This document shows, piece after piece, positions 7,085 to 15,537 of a stretch of 64,000 nt of DNA; the first letter of the stretch is position 1; each line of letters starts with the position of its first letter. A program made the translations under genes and the position numbers. The DNA is from UBA6522 sp965237785. GTDB lineage: Bacteria; Pseudomonadota; Gammaproteobacteria; Steroidobacterales; Rariloculaceae. The notes beneath the pieces were generated by a model. It worked only from the letters and a program-made list of their open reading frames with translations. It was not told the DNA's origin and searched no databases. The stretch spans positions 2,976,001-3,040,000 of the forward strand of contig OZ250159.1 in NCBI GenBank assembly GCA_965237785.1, in the 5' to 3' direction.

Positions 7085-9715
7085 CTAAAGGCGCATCGTT
7101 GCGCTCAGGAGGTATCTACGTCCGGTGGTTGAAGTGCCAGCCCGGAAGCGTCTGTCCAGGAACGTGAATACTGCAAGTTGTTCGTTGGTGACATTAAGGA
7201 CATCGAAATTTACGCCCCACTGGTCGTTGATGTTCCAGGTTGAGGAAAAATCAAGCTGCCCGTAGTCGTCTCGACTGATTGGGTTGCCCCCTGATCCGGA
7301 GACGCGCTGCAAGAATTCCGAGCGCCAGTTATAGGCCAAACGCGCGCTGAACGCCTCGACATCGTAGTACACGATGGCGTTAAAGCTCTCTTCCGATAGC
7401 CCCGGCAACCGGGAACTTCGGAGATCTGCCGTATTCGTGAACTCCGCCTCGCTGTCGTTGAATGTCGCATTCAGCACGAATCCGGCATTGCTGAGCGGCC
7501 CGGCATCGACGGCAAATGGGCTCTGAATACCGAGTTCAAATCCCGTGACGCCGGCACTTTCGCCGTTGACCGGATGCGATAAATTGATCGTGATGGTTTG
7601 CCCGGAACCCGGATCCACCACCTGGACTTCTTCGACGACTCGCTCGATCAGCCCGTTCAGATCCTTGCGGAAGAAGGCCGCAGTCAATGCCGCATCCTCT
7701 GCGAAATACCACTCGAATCCAATGTCCACGTTCGTCGCGGAAAACGGGTCGAGTTCCGGGTTTCCTGCAGTACCGTTACCCCCATCGAAGTTCTCCAACG
7801 TTCGACCCGGCGCAACGTCCGTCAGAAGCGCTCGTGTCAGCGAACGATACACCGCAAAGCGCCCGACCAGGTTGTCGTTGACGTCCCACTTCAGATTCAT
7901 ACTCGGGAGGGCAAACGAGTAGTCGCTATCGAACTGTGCAGGACTGATCACCCCTCCCACTCGTTGCGACCCGACAGACGATTGGTCCGTGTTGACAAAT
8001 CGAATTCCGATGTTGCCGCCTATTCGGTCGAAATCGAAATTCGCCATGACGTAGGCGGCCAAAGTATCTTCGCTGATGTCGTAGTTGGAAAGCGGCCGCG
8101 TGGCGACATTGAAGCCGTTGGGCGCCGCCGCCTGGCGAATGGCATCAAAATCGAGCGACAGATACTGCGTCGGCACACCCGCGGACGCGCCCTCAAACTT
8201 GAAATCATTCACCCTTATGTACGGCGCAAGGTCCGTAACGCTTCCGTCCAGCGACGCGCGGCCGTCGAAGTCTCGGAAGACTTTTTCCCGATTCGAGAAC
8301 CGCAGACCGAATTCCAGCGATGTCCATGGACCGCTGTCCAGCCCCCAATCGAAATCAAGGTCAAAACTGACTTCGTCGTCTTGATCAACATCGGGACGAT
8401 TGCGCACACGTGCCAGGCGCGTATAGAGACCCGGATCGGCCGGATCGCCAATCGCCGGATCCCATGTTACGAACTGGCCGTCGAAACCATAGAAGATGTC
8501 GGTAGACCCGCTTCGCACATCAAAATCGTTCCACTCGAAGTTTTCCTCAGCCGTGGAATACCCAATACGCGGAGACACGGTCAAGTTCTCCGTTGCGTCC
8601 CACGTCGCCGACAGAATGCCCTGATACAAAGAGGATTGCGCATCGTACTCGTAGTCCAGAATCCGCAAGAAGTGGCTCGCTGCCGGGAATGTGCCTGAAA
8701 CGAACTGATCGCCATTCATCTCGATATCCTGCGGCAGGAAGGTCGCTGGAAACCCTTCGATTGGATAGTCATTTCGGGTTTGACCCCCCGTGTGATCGAG
8801 GTCCGCGTACAGATTGTCAAACGTGACCGTCAGCCCATCGTTGACCTGGGCCTCCAGGGTCAACGCGACGTTGGCCCGCGTTTGGTCGCGCTTGTTGACC
8901 AGGATTCTCGGGTCTCGAGGGATTTTCGTGTCGGCATGCTGCGCTTGCTCAGCCGGCGCCAATGCACCGAAATTCGCCCGCATGGAATCGCGGAGGAAGT
9001 CCCAGTTCGCCACGTTGACGCTGTTTTCCTGAGGGTCCGTTGTTGTGTGATTCACCACCAATGCCACACCAAGCCGATTGTCATCCGTCTTGTCCGCGTA
9101 AACGAAGGTTCCCGCCGGCGAGATTTCCTTTGCCAGGTCCGAGTAGGTGGTCTTGGGCGTAAAGACGATAACTCGCTCGTCCATACTGAGCGGCCGATAG
9201 GTATTCAATGTCACCGTCCCGGCAAGCCCGCCCTCGTTGTCGGACGCATTCAGACTTTTCTGGACCACGACACTCTGAAACAGTTCCGATGCCAGAATGT
9301 TGAAGCCAAAGCCGCGCTGCTGCCCAGGGTTGGTCGCAGTCACTCCGTTGATTTCGGTTCGGGTGAAATTCGTCCCCAGACCCCGCACATTGATCGTGTT
9401 GCCTTCCCCGATCGCGTTGGACTGGCTACCCCCGTCGTTTCGGTCAACGACGATGCCCGGAATCCGCTGCAGCGCCTCGCCCAGATTGTTGTCTGGAAAC
9501 TTGGCAAATTCCTCTGCGATCAGTCCATCCACGAACCCATCGCTGGCGCGCTTAATGTCCAGCGCCCCCGCCAAGCTCCCTCGGATGCTCCCCGTGACAA
9601 CGATCTCTTCAATTGACGATTCTTCCTGTGCACGCGCACACGTCCCGACCGCAGTCGTGATAAGTAGCGCGATCATCGAAATCACTCGACCGTCCGGCCG
9701 GTTCCTAGCACTCAT
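7085..9715 (-). CDS. TonB-dependent outer-membrane receptor (sugar-locus type)
   Basis: Starting at MSARNRPDG the product has 876 residues. The ATG at 9715 follows a strong GGAGGGG box, so a 21-residue longer version from 9778 is unlikely. It has a signal peptide ending near CARAQ, then the TonB-box-like IEEIVVTGSIRGSL and a plug domain containing FPDNNLGEALQRIPG and INVRGLG. A long beta-barrel follows that ends in an aromatic-ended strand (YLLSATMRL). This plug pattern is that of the receptors found in carbohydrate-utilisation loci of Xanthomonas, Caulobacter and marine gammaproteobacteria. It would bring a galactose-containing oligosaccharide or glycoside across the outer membrane. It is first in the minus-strand gene series and faces the ROK regulator. 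Substrate is inferred. Confidence 0.92.
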   Translation of the reverse strand: MSARNRPDGRVISMIALLITTAVGTCARAQEESSIEEIVVTGSIRGSLAGALDIKRASDGFVDGLIAEEFAKFPDNNLGEALQRIPGIVVDRNDGGSQSNAIGEGNTINVRGLGTNFTRTEINGVTATNPGQQRGFGFNILASELFQSVVVQKSLNASDNEGGLAGTVTLNTYRPLSMDERVIVFTPKTTYSDLAKEISPAGTFVYADKTDDNRLGVALVVNHTTTDPQENSVNVANWDFLRDSMRANFGALAPAEQAQHADTKIPRDPRILVNKRDQTRANVALTLEAQVNDGLTVTFDNLYADLDHTGGQTRNDYPIEGFPATFLPQDIEMNGDQFVSGTFPAASHFLRILDYEYDAQSSLYQGILSATWDATENLTVSPRIGYSTAEENFEWNDFDVRSGSTDIFYGFDGQFVTWDPAIGDPADPGLYTRLARVRNRPDVDQDDEVSFDLDFDWGLDSGPWTSLEFGLRFSNREKVFRDFDGRASLDGSVTDLAPYIRVNDFKFEGASAGVPTQYLSLDFDAIRQAAAPNGFNVATRPLSNYDISEDTLAAYVMANFDFDRIGGNIGIRFVNTDQSSVGSQRVGGVISPAQFDSDYSFALPSMNLKWDVNDNLVGRFAVYRSLTRALLTDVAPGRTLENFDGGNGTAGNPELDPFSATNVDIGFEWYFAEDAALTAAFFRKDLNGLIERVVEEVQVVDPGSGQTITINLSHPVNGESAGVTGFELGIQSPFAVDAGPLSNAGFVLNATFNDSEAEFTNTADLRSSRLPGLSEESFNAIVYYDVEAFSARLAYNWRSEFLQRVSGSGGNPISRDDYGQLDFSSTWNINDQWGVNFDVLNVTNEQLAVFTFLDRRFRAGTSTTGRRYLLSATMRL

Positions 9716-9865
9716 CTTTCCCCTCCTGATCCAGTAACCGAAGTCTGGTCCTACGTCCTGTTTTTCTTTAAAACACAAATCTTCATTTCCACTTGTAACG
9801 CGTAAAAAACAGGGCTTGCTGTCTTTTGAACGCCTCGCTCAAGAGAGCCAATATGAAACCATTTA

Positions 9866-9878
9866 ACTTATAACAAGT
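9866..9878 (+). promoter_or_regulatory. Operator-like site 1, ACTT-ATAAC-AAGT
   Basis: Thirteen bases with perfect 4-bp inverted arms around ATAAC. The site overlaps the possible -35/-10 spacer of the receptor promoter, a location that suits a repressor. The likely binder is the divergently encoded ROK regulator, which is inference. Confidence 0.5.
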
Positions 9879-9906
9879 CAAATAAAAGGATATTTACGTG
9901 CTTTTT

Positions 9907-9923
9907 AAACCTATAACAGGTTT
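9907..9923 (+). promoter_or_regulatory. Operator-like site 2, AAACCT-ATAAC-AGGTTT
   Basis: Perfect 6-bp inverted arms around the same ATAAC core as site 1, centred about 43 bp from it, close to four helical turns. Identical cores and near-identical arms argue that one dimeric regulator binds both. Confidence 0.55.
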
Positions 9924-10140
9924 TAATATAGGATGACTCCACTGCGTTAGTGCTTGCATGACTCTTATATCTTGTTGTTTTTTTTAGTTTTTTTAATCTT
10001 CATTGTTGATGTTGCCCTCGCTGCTGCCCACGGACCGTAGTTACCAAACTCAAACGCCTTGAGACAGGTATCGAGATCAGACCGGTTCGACAGGCTCCGA
10101 AAGCAATTGCCTGTTTACTGTGCTTTTATTATTCAAAACA

Positions 10141-10153
10141 GTACGTTATAAGT
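10141..10153 (-). promoter_or_regulatory. Operator-like site 3, ACTTATAACGTAC on the minus strand
   Basis: On the minus strand this reads ACTTATAACGTAC. It shares nine bases exactly with site 1, but one arm is degenerate. It lies about 150 bp upstream of the ROK start and could serve autoregulation or DNA looping with sites 1 and 2. Confidence 0.4.
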
Positions 10154-10298
10154 TAAAAGACTAGCCAACAGCCGATCAATAACGGAACCATTGTCGTCTT
10201 TCTAAGGTATTTTCTTCCCGAGAAACGCGCGCAATGCACTCAATTTGGTGATAATTTTTGGTTGCGGGTATGCTTGACAAAACCGCGAAGGGTACGAA

Positions 10299-11468
10299 AT
10301 GTATAATCAGGCGGCCGAAATTGGCCTTGTCGGGCCAAGGCAAAAATATGCCGAACGTCCCCAGTTCATCGACGTCGGTCCCACGGAGCGGATCGTTCTT
10401 GGCCATGTCCTTCGCGGAAGCGCTACGACCCAGGCGGCAGTCACCCGAGCAATGCCCGTGTCCCAGCAAACGGTGTCGCGCCTGGTTACCGGACTTGTAG
10501 AACAAGGCCTGCTCGCACCGACCGATCGCGTCTCCGAAGGTCGACGAGGACAACCCACTATCAGCCTCGAGTTGATCCCCGATGCGGTCTATTCCGTCGG
10601 CTTTACGATTATGGCGGACACGATGTCATTCGCCTTGCTCGACTTCGCGGGAAACGTTCGGATCGACGAGCAATACAAACTCTTGTCCATGCAACCCTCG
10701 ACGGTACTGGATGCCTGTCAAACTGTGTTTTCCCAACAACTACACGATCAACGCATCGATCAAGACAAGGTATTCGGAATCGGTGTCGCTGTGACCGGTT
10801 ACTTCGTCCCGGATAAGCCGGGGTTCAACACGCCCCCGTCGTTGCCAGAGTGGGCGTTCGTGGACGTCGAGCGGGCATTCAGCGACGCTTTTGATCTGCC
10901 GGTGTGGGCGGAAAACGATGGAAACGCCGCAGCAATCGGTGAGAGCATGATCGGCGCCGGCCGTTGGGCGCGAAATTTCGCCTACCTCTATGTTTCATCG
11001 GGTCTCGGAGGCGGAGTGGTCATGGATGGTGAATTAATGCGAGGCGATTTGGGAAACGCTGGAGAATTTTCCGGAATATTGCCGTACAACGTCTATCCGC
11101 ACCCGACGCTTGAATTGTTGCGACAGCTTTGTTGTCGAGACGGAATTCAACTGGACAGCATCTTCGATCTAGTTGATCAATTCGACCCGCGTTGGCCCTG
11201 TGTCGACGAATGGGTACACAAAACCCAGGGCGCGTACAGTCTAATCGCATCCGCTACTTCTGCCGTCCTCGATTGCACCGCCATTGTGCTCGGCGGACGG
11301 ATGCCCAAAGCCCTGGCAGAACGGCTGATCCCCTCCATTGAATTCTACAGCGCGCCACGCCGCTCTTTTGCCCGGCCAACACCGAAAATTGTGCCTGCCG
11401 AGGCCGCCGGAGAGGTGACCGCTATAGGTGCCGCAACTTTGCCGCTACGCGCCATGTACTTTCGTTAA
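10299..11468 (+). CDS. ROK-family transcriptional regulator
   Basis: The 389-residue protein has an N-terminal winged helix-turn-helix (about residues 28-80, with TTQAAVTRAMPVSQQTVSRL) followed by an actin-like ROK sugar-kinase fold. The segments AENDGNAAAIGE and SSGLGGGVVMDGEL match the ROK sugar/ATP-binding region. In NagC/Mlc-type members a cysteine-rich zinc motif follows GN.GEFG; here the sequence is GNAGEFSGILPYN with no CxCGxxGC. The zinc site is therefore absent, and sensing may be wired differently. It is divergent from the TonB receptor and galactose genes and is their obvious local regulator, probably a repressor released by a sugar or sugar phosphate. The ATG at 10299 has AAGGG seven bases upstream. 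Confidence 0.9.
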   Translation: MYNQAAEIGLVGPRQKYAERPQFIDVGPTERIVLGHVLRGSATTQAAVTRAMPVSQQTVSRLVTGLVEQGLLAPTDRVSEGRRGQPTISLELIPDAVYSVGFTIMADTMSFALLDFAGNVRIDEQYKLLSMQPSTVLDACQTVFSQQLHDQRIDQDKVFGIGVAVTGYFVPDKPGFNTPPSLPEWAFVDVERAFSDAFDLPVWAENDGNAAAIGESMIGAGRWARNFAYLYVSSGLGGGVVMDGELMRGDLGNAGEFSGILPYNVYPHPTLELLRQLCCRDGIQLDSIFDLVDQFDPRWPCVDEWVHKTQGAYSLIASATSAVLDCTAIVLGGRMPKALAERLIPSIEFYSAPRRSFARPTPKIVPAEAAGEVTAIGAATLPLRAMYFR

Positions 11469-11578
11469 CACCGCAGCCGCCGACCACATCTTCTCGCCAA
11501 TATCCCACTTCGGCCGTCGATCCACTCGCTTGCACCTACAAACGTACGGTTGTATTGTAATTTGCGAATCACATGACC

Positions 11579-11592
11579 ATAGTCATGACTAT
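11579..11592. promoter_or_regulatory. 14-bp perfect palindrome upstream of the antitoxin gene
   Basis: ATAGTCATGACTAT is its own reverse complement and is 57 bp upstream of the Phd-type antitoxin start, in an AT-rich stretch likely to hold the promoter. Phd/YefM antitoxins autorepress by binding short palindromes of this kind, so this is the best operator candidate for the pair. Confidence 0.5.
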
Positions 11593-11649
11593 AGTACCAT
11601 CGCTTTAATCCGATAGTTTCGTAGGTGCCATTCACGGCAGGAGCGACTC

Positions 11650-11931
11650 ATGGCAGCGCACGATAACCAACCGAATGCCCTCAAGACCATGAAAGCGTCG
11701 GAATTCAAGGCCAAGTGCCTGAAACTGATGGACGAAATATCCGAAAAAGGTGGGGAAATCGTTATTACCAAAAATGGCACCCCTGTATCGCGGCTTGTGC
11801 CGTATCGGGAAAAGCCGAAGAGCCTTTTCGGTATCGACCGGGATAAAATCAAAGTATTGGGGGACATCATTGAACCCTTGAACTTGGCGTGGGAAGCTGA
11901 GTCCGGCAAGAGTTGGGATGACGACAATTGA
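11650..11931 (+). CDS. Type II antitoxin, Phd/YefM family
   Basis: The 93-residue protein has the Phd fold signature in MKASEFKAKCLKLMDEI followed by IVITKNGTPVSRLVPY (about residues 14-57). It ends in an acidic, disordered-looking tail (WEAESGKSWDDDN) that would wrap the toxin. It overlaps the downstream PIN gene by four bases, the usual arrangement of an antitoxin-toxin operon. It should neutralise that toxin and repress its own promoter through the palindrome just upstream. The start ATG follows GCAGGAGCGACTC, a good ribosome-binding site. Confidence 0.92.
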   Translation: MAAHDNQPNALKTMKASEFKAKCLKLMDEISEKGGEIVITKNGTPVSRLVPYREKPKSLFGIDRDKIKVLGDIIEPLNLAWEAESGKSWDDDN

Positions 11932-12326
11932 TTCTCCTGGACACCCACGTTCTACTCTGGTTACGACTTGGAGATTCAAGGCTGGGCGCCGGTACCCTCA
12001 AGGAAATCGAAAGCGCCTGGCGTGCGAATGAACTCGCGGTTTCAGCGATTTCATTCTGGGAGGTGGCAATGCTGAAAGCCAAAAGCCGGATCAGCCTGTC
12101 TGAAGACGTGCAAACGTGGCGCCGCCGGCAATTGGAACAAGGCATGCAGGAAATAGGCGTGGACGGCAAAATCGGGATCCGTGCTGCGAGTCTGACTGAC
12201 TTCCACGGCGATCCGGCGGACCGGATCATCGTCGCCACCGCGTTGGCAGGCCATCGCCTGGCGACGGCAGATACGCGAATCCTCAACTGGTCGGGTCAGT
12301 TGAGCATACTTTCGGCCCTGGATTGA
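11928..12326 (+). CDS. PIN-domain ribonuclease toxin (VapC-like)
   Basis: This 132-residue PIN protein starts with the typical MILLDTHVLLW, whose Asp is the first metal ligand. It continues with an acidic residue in ISFWEVAML, then the conserved HGDPADRIIVATALA and TADTRIL, giving the full acidic quartet of the PIN active site. The likely role is Mg2+-dependent cleavage of RNA when free of antitoxin. The start is a TTG (11928-11930) that overlaps the antitoxin TGA, so translation is coupled to the Phd-type antitoxin. The gene is complete and of normal length. Confidence 0.92.
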   Translation: MILLDTHVLLWLRLGDSRLGAGTLKEIESAWRANELAVSAISFWEVAMLKAKSRISLSEDVQTWRRRQLEQGMQEIGVDGKIGIRAASLTDFHGDPADRIIVATALAGHRLATADTRILNWSGQLSILSALD

Positions 12327-12369
12327 CCCGGACCCGGCGATAGCAGCACCAGCCCAGCGAGGTTTTTCC

Positions 12370-13539
12370 CTAGTCTGCCGGCTCCATCCTCACGATGTCG
12401 GTAAGGCCGCCGGCTCGGTTGTCCACGGCTATGTAGATGAAGCCGTCGGGTCCCTGGCGGACGTCCCGTATGCGCAGCTCGTTATGGAGCAATGACTCGC
12501 GGGTCATGACGCGCTGGTCCTCGACGCTGACTCGCGACAGGCGCCGATGCACCGCGGCAAGCCCGCCGGCAAAGATATCGCCGCGCCACTCGGGGAAGGC
12601 ATCGCCGTCATAGATCATCAGTCCGGACGCGCCGATGGAGGGTTTCCAGAACGTTTTCGGCTGCTCCATGCCCTCGCGCTCGACGTTGGAGTGGATCGGT
12701 ATGCCCGTGCGGTAGTTCACACCGTAACCGATCACCGGCCAACCGTAGTTGACGCCGGGCTGGATCAGGTTGAGTTCGTCACCGCCCTGGGGGCCGTGCT
12801 CCGTGGCCCAGAGATCGCCGGTTTCCGGATGAAACGCCAATCCCTGAGGGTTGCGGTGCCCGTAGCTCCAGATCTCCGGCCGCGCCACGGGATGCCCCAC
12901 AAACGGATTGTCCTCCGGCACCGAACCGTCATCCATCAGGCGGATGACAGTGCCGAAGTGCGTGCTGAAATCCTGCGCCGGGTGGGTTTCCAGGTCACCC
13001 TGCGGCGGCGACTGCCGGTCGCCGACCGACATGAACAGATAGCCGTCCTCGTCGAATGCGATCTTCGCACCGAAGTGCCCGCCTCTCTCGTTCCAGGCGT
13101 CGGCTTCGAAGATTTCCTCGACGTCGTTGAGCCGGTCGTTCTCGAACCGGGCGCGAATGAGTGCCGTGGTGCCGCGGGACCCGGCGGGCTTCGAATAGCT
13201 CAGGTAGACGACGCGGTTGTTCTCGAAATCGGGATGTAGGGCGATCTCCTGAAGTCCACCCTGGTTGATCGGGCGAACCTCGGGCACGCCTTCCACGGCG
13301 TCCGGCAACAGTTTGCCGTCGCGGACGATCCTGAGGCGGCCTGGACGCTCGGTAATCAGCAGGTCGCCGTCCAGCGTAAACGCCATGCTCCAAGGGTGCT
13401 CCAGATCCTCCGCCACTGTCACCAGGCGGAAATTGTGTTCCAGGGATTCGTAGACCTGTGCCACACTCGTCATGGGCGCGAATGCTGCGAAACTGAGTAG
13501 CGCTCCGAGCGCTGCGAGTGATGGGTAACGAGCAGCCAT
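12370..13539 (-). CDS. PQQ-dependent aldose sugar dehydrogenase (YliI/soluble GDH type), periplasmic
   Basis: The 389-residue product begins with a signal peptide (hydrophobic core about residues 8-25, ending near TSVAQ). A six-bladed beta-propeller of the glucose/sorbosone dehydrogenase family follows. Characteristic stretches are HPWSMAF, GGLQEIALHPDF, ERGGHFGAKIAFD, GHRNPQGLAFHP, ATEHGPQGGDELN and NYGWPVIGYG. The His and Arg in these segments match the PQQ-binding and catalytic residues of the family. It would oxidise aldoses to lactones in the periplasm, provided PQQ is available; no PQQ synthesis genes are in the window. It is convergent with the PIN toxin and stands alone. Its electron acceptor and natural sugar are unknown. 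Confidence 0.9.
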   Translation of the reverse strand: MAARYPSLAALGALLSFAAFAPMTSVAQVYESLEHNFRLVTVAEDLEHPWSMAFTLDGDLLITERPGRLRIVRDGKLLPDAVEGVPEVRPINQGGLQEIALHPDFENNRVVYLSYSKPAGSRGTTALIRARFENDRLNDVEEIFEADAWNERGGHFGAKIAFDEDGYLFMSVGDRQSPPQGDLETHPAQDFSTHFGTVIRLMDDGSVPEDNPFVGHPVARPEIWSYGHRNPQGLAFHPETGDLWATEHGPQGGDELNLIQPGVNYGWPVIGYGVNYRTGIPIHSNVEREGMEQPKTFWKPSIGASGLMIYDGDAFPEWRGDIFAGGLAAVHRRLSRVSVEDQRVMTRESLLHNELRIRDVRQGPDGFIYIAVDNRAGGLTDIVRMEPAD

Positions 13540-13652
13540 ATGAACTTCCCCTCGGTAGAAATGGTGATTTTGCGGCCGATTATCTCACGAATGGGCTCGA
13601 ATGCACGCCCGCGCCAGGAGCGGCAGCGGGGGCTCGGGCGGAGGGACGAGCG

Positions 13653-14543
13653 TCACATCGTCCTTTTTCTTCGCCCGGTGTGTTCCAGATACCGGAACAG
13701 GAGCGAGAGGCTGAAGCACAATCCGAAGTAAAGAATCGCGGTCGTGATCCAGGCTTCGAAGATGGCCCGCGTCGACGTCACCAGTTCGAGGGTCTTGTAG
13801 GTCAGTTCCTGCACCGAGATCAGCGAGATGATGGAGCTGTCCTTGACCAGCGATATGAACTGGTTGGCGAGCGGTGGCAGCGCCCGCGTCGTCGCCTGGG
13901 GCAGCACGACGAAGCGAAGCTCGTCGAGCCAGTTCAAGCCGAGCGACTTCGACGCTTCGCGTTGGCCGCGGCCGATGGATTCGATCCCGGCACGCACGAT
14001 TTCGCCGACAAACGCGCTCTCGAACAGCGCCAGCACGATGACCCCGGAGATCAACGCGGGAAAGCGCGTCATATCCCCGAAAAAGAATTCCCAGAGGCCG
14101 CTGTTTTCCTGGCGCGCAATACCACGCGCCCATGCCTCGATGTTGAGCGCGGTGATCAACTGTTCGGAGAGGAAGAAAAAGAAAATGAAGATCACTACAA
14201 CCGGCGGAATGTTGCGCAGCAGTTCCACGTAGGTTCTCGCCAGCATCCGGACCGTCAGGTTGTTGACCGTGCGGGCGACCCCGAGGATCACTCCCAGGAT
14301 CAGCGCCAGTACCCCGGCATAGATGCTGATCCGGACCGTTGTGATCAGGCCCTGGACCAGCAGATTGGCGACCCATCGGCCGCGCTCATCGTCAAACCGC
14401 CACAGGTAGCTCGGGATGATCTCCCAGCGCCACTCGTAGTTCAGCCTGCCTTCGATCTGCAGCCCGACGTAGGCGATGAACGCCGTAAAAAGAACGAGCA
14501 GAGCCGCGTCCAGCCAGGTCAGGCGACTGATCAATGTCCGCAC
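13653..14543 (-). CDS. Polar amino acid ABC transporter permease (HisM/GlnP type)
   Basis: This membrane protein has several hydrophobic segments and a typical His/Glu/Gln permease core: TTVRISIYAGVLALILG, YVELLRNIPP, the cytoplasmic loop EASKSLGLNWLDELRFVVLPQA (which contacts the ATPase) and LVKDSSIISLISVQEL. A GTG start at 14543 gives 296 residues and avoids overlap with the upstream binding-protein gene. An ATG at 14639 would add 32 non-homologous residues and overlap it by 25 bp. It is the last gene of the operon ATPase, permease, two binding proteins, permease. The two permeases would form the heterodimeric channel. Substrate cannot be read from the sequence. Confidence 0.9.
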   Translation of the reverse strand: MRTLISRLTWLDAALLVLFTAFIAYVGLQIEGRLNYEWRWEIIPSYLWRFDDERGRWVANLLVQGLITTVRISIYAGVLALILGVILGVARTVNNLTVRMLARTYVELLRNIPPVVVIFIFFFFLSEQLITALNIEAWARGIARQENSGLWEFFFGDMTRFPALISGVIVLALFESAFVGEIVRAGIESIGRGQREASKSLGLNWLDELRFVVLPQATTRALPPLANQFISLVKDSSIISLISVQELTYKTLELVTSTRAIFEAWITTAILYFGLCFSLSLLFRYLEHTGRRKRTM

Positions 14544-14614
14544 TGCCGCAGCCCTATATCCGCCGCCAGCCGACGGCCGGGCCCGCCGGCACCGATGTGC
14601 CGCGCCGCGCCCGT

Positions 14615-15469
14615 CTACTGCACGACATGGTTCGCCCAATCATCTGTGGTGAACCAGTAGTCCTGGCGCTCCTGCAACCAACCACTCCGCCAATGTGCAG
14701 CAATCCAGTTGTTGAAGAAGTTCAGGGCGTCGGGGTCGCCCTTGCGAACGGCAAATGCCTCGCCCGTCTGGTTGAACAGGACGTCAAAGGGAATGTAGAG
14801 CGTGTCCGGGTAACGGCGCGCCTCGCGGGACGGCGTGGGCTCCTTGTGGATGGTCGCGTGGGCGTTGCCGTTCAACACCTCCTGCACCGTCACTCCATCC
14901 TCGTCGAACAGCAGCAGTTCTGCATTCGGGAAGTGATCGGCCGCAACGACGGCGGTGGTCGCCCCGCGACGGGCGGTGATCGTCACGTCCGGGCTGTTGA
15001 AATCCTCGACGGAGAATCCCTCGGTCAACTGCCGATTGGCAAGCACCGTCCCGCCGGAGTAGGCGTACGGTTCGGTGAAATTGACGGTCAGGTTGCGCTG
15101 CGGGGTGATAGACAGGCCGCTGATGATCGTGTCGAACTTTCCGGCAACCAGCGCCGGGATGATCCCGTCCCACGCAGTCGGGATGAACTCCACGTCCACG
15201 CCCATGTCTTCGGCCAGCTTGCGGCCGACATCGATCTCGAATCCGATCAATTCACCGTTCCGGTCGCGCATGGACCACGGCATGAACAACGACAGGCCAA
15301 TCTTGATGACGCCGCGCCGCTTGATCGTCTCGATGGCACTCTCCGCGGACAGTTCCTGCCGGGCAGTCTGCGCCGGGACCGTCGGCGCGGCTGCCGCCAT
15401 CACGGCGACCGCGAGGACCGTTCCCAGCCCGATCCTCGGGCGCCGTTTCGCGCTATGTTTTGACTGCAT
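14615..15469 (-). CDS. Polar amino acid ABC transporter periplasmic binding protein (copy 1)
   Basis: The 284-residue protein has a signal peptide ending near TVPAQ and the family-3 binding-protein fold: GVIKIGLSLFMPWSMRD, ELIGFEIDVGRKLAEDMGV, AWDGIIPALVAGKFDTI, and NLTVNFTEPYAYSG. The start ATG has GGAGAAACGAC before it. It is preceded in the operon by a very similar binding protein (copy 2). The two share long identical stretches in the ligand lobes and an almost identical C-terminal tail, so they arose by tandem duplication. It delivers an amino acid to the permease pair encoded on either side. Differences such as EDFNSPDVTITARRG against DDFDSPDVTFAARRG may alter ligand preference. Confidence 0.92.
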   Translation of the reverse strand: MQSKHSAKRRPRIGLGTVLAVAVMAAAAPTVPAQTARQELSAESAIETIKRRGVIKIGLSLFMPWSMRDRNGELIGFEIDVGRKLAEDMGVDVEFIPTAWDGIIPALVAGKFDTIISGLSITPQRNLTVNFTEPYAYSGGTVLANRQLTEGFSVEDFNSPDVTITARRGATTAVVAADHFPNAELLLFDEDGVTVQEVLNGNAHATIHKEPTPSREARRYPDTLYIPFDVLFNQTGEAFAVRKGDPDALNFFNNWIAAHWRSGWLQERQDYWFTTDDWANHVVQ

Positions 15470-15537
15470 GTCGTTTCTCCAGGAAGGGCACGAAGACCGA
15501 CAGGATCATTGATCGGCAGGGTCACGGCCGCGCCTGC

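Larger units (their letters stand above)
9716..10298. promoter_or_regulatory. Divergent control region between TonB receptor and ROK regulator
   Basis: This 583-bp stretch holds no supportable gene and is clearly more AT-rich than the flanking coding DNA, with long A and T runs near 9971-10003. It must contain the promoter of the minus-strand receptor/gal genes and that of the plus-strand ROK gene. A possible minus-strand -35 (TTGACT, complement of 9876-9881) lies about 18 bp from a weak -10 (TTCATA, complement of 9852-9857), and the first operator-like site lies between them. Three related sites with an ATAAC core are annotated separately. Confidence 0.6.

Noticed and set aside
7598..8698. 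Long plus-strand open frame of 366 codons
   Set aside because: It is antisense to the barrel of the TonB receptor and has an Arg/Val-rich composition typical of a shadow frame, with no recognisable domain.
10274..10307. TTGACA and TATAAT as the ROK promoter
   Set aside because: The spacer is 22 bases, too long, and the TATAAT lies after the chosen start codon, so they are probably not a pair.
13518..14660. Plus-strand open frame of 380 codons
   Set aside because: Antisense to an ABC permease, with Arg/Gln/Asp-rich sequence of no known family.
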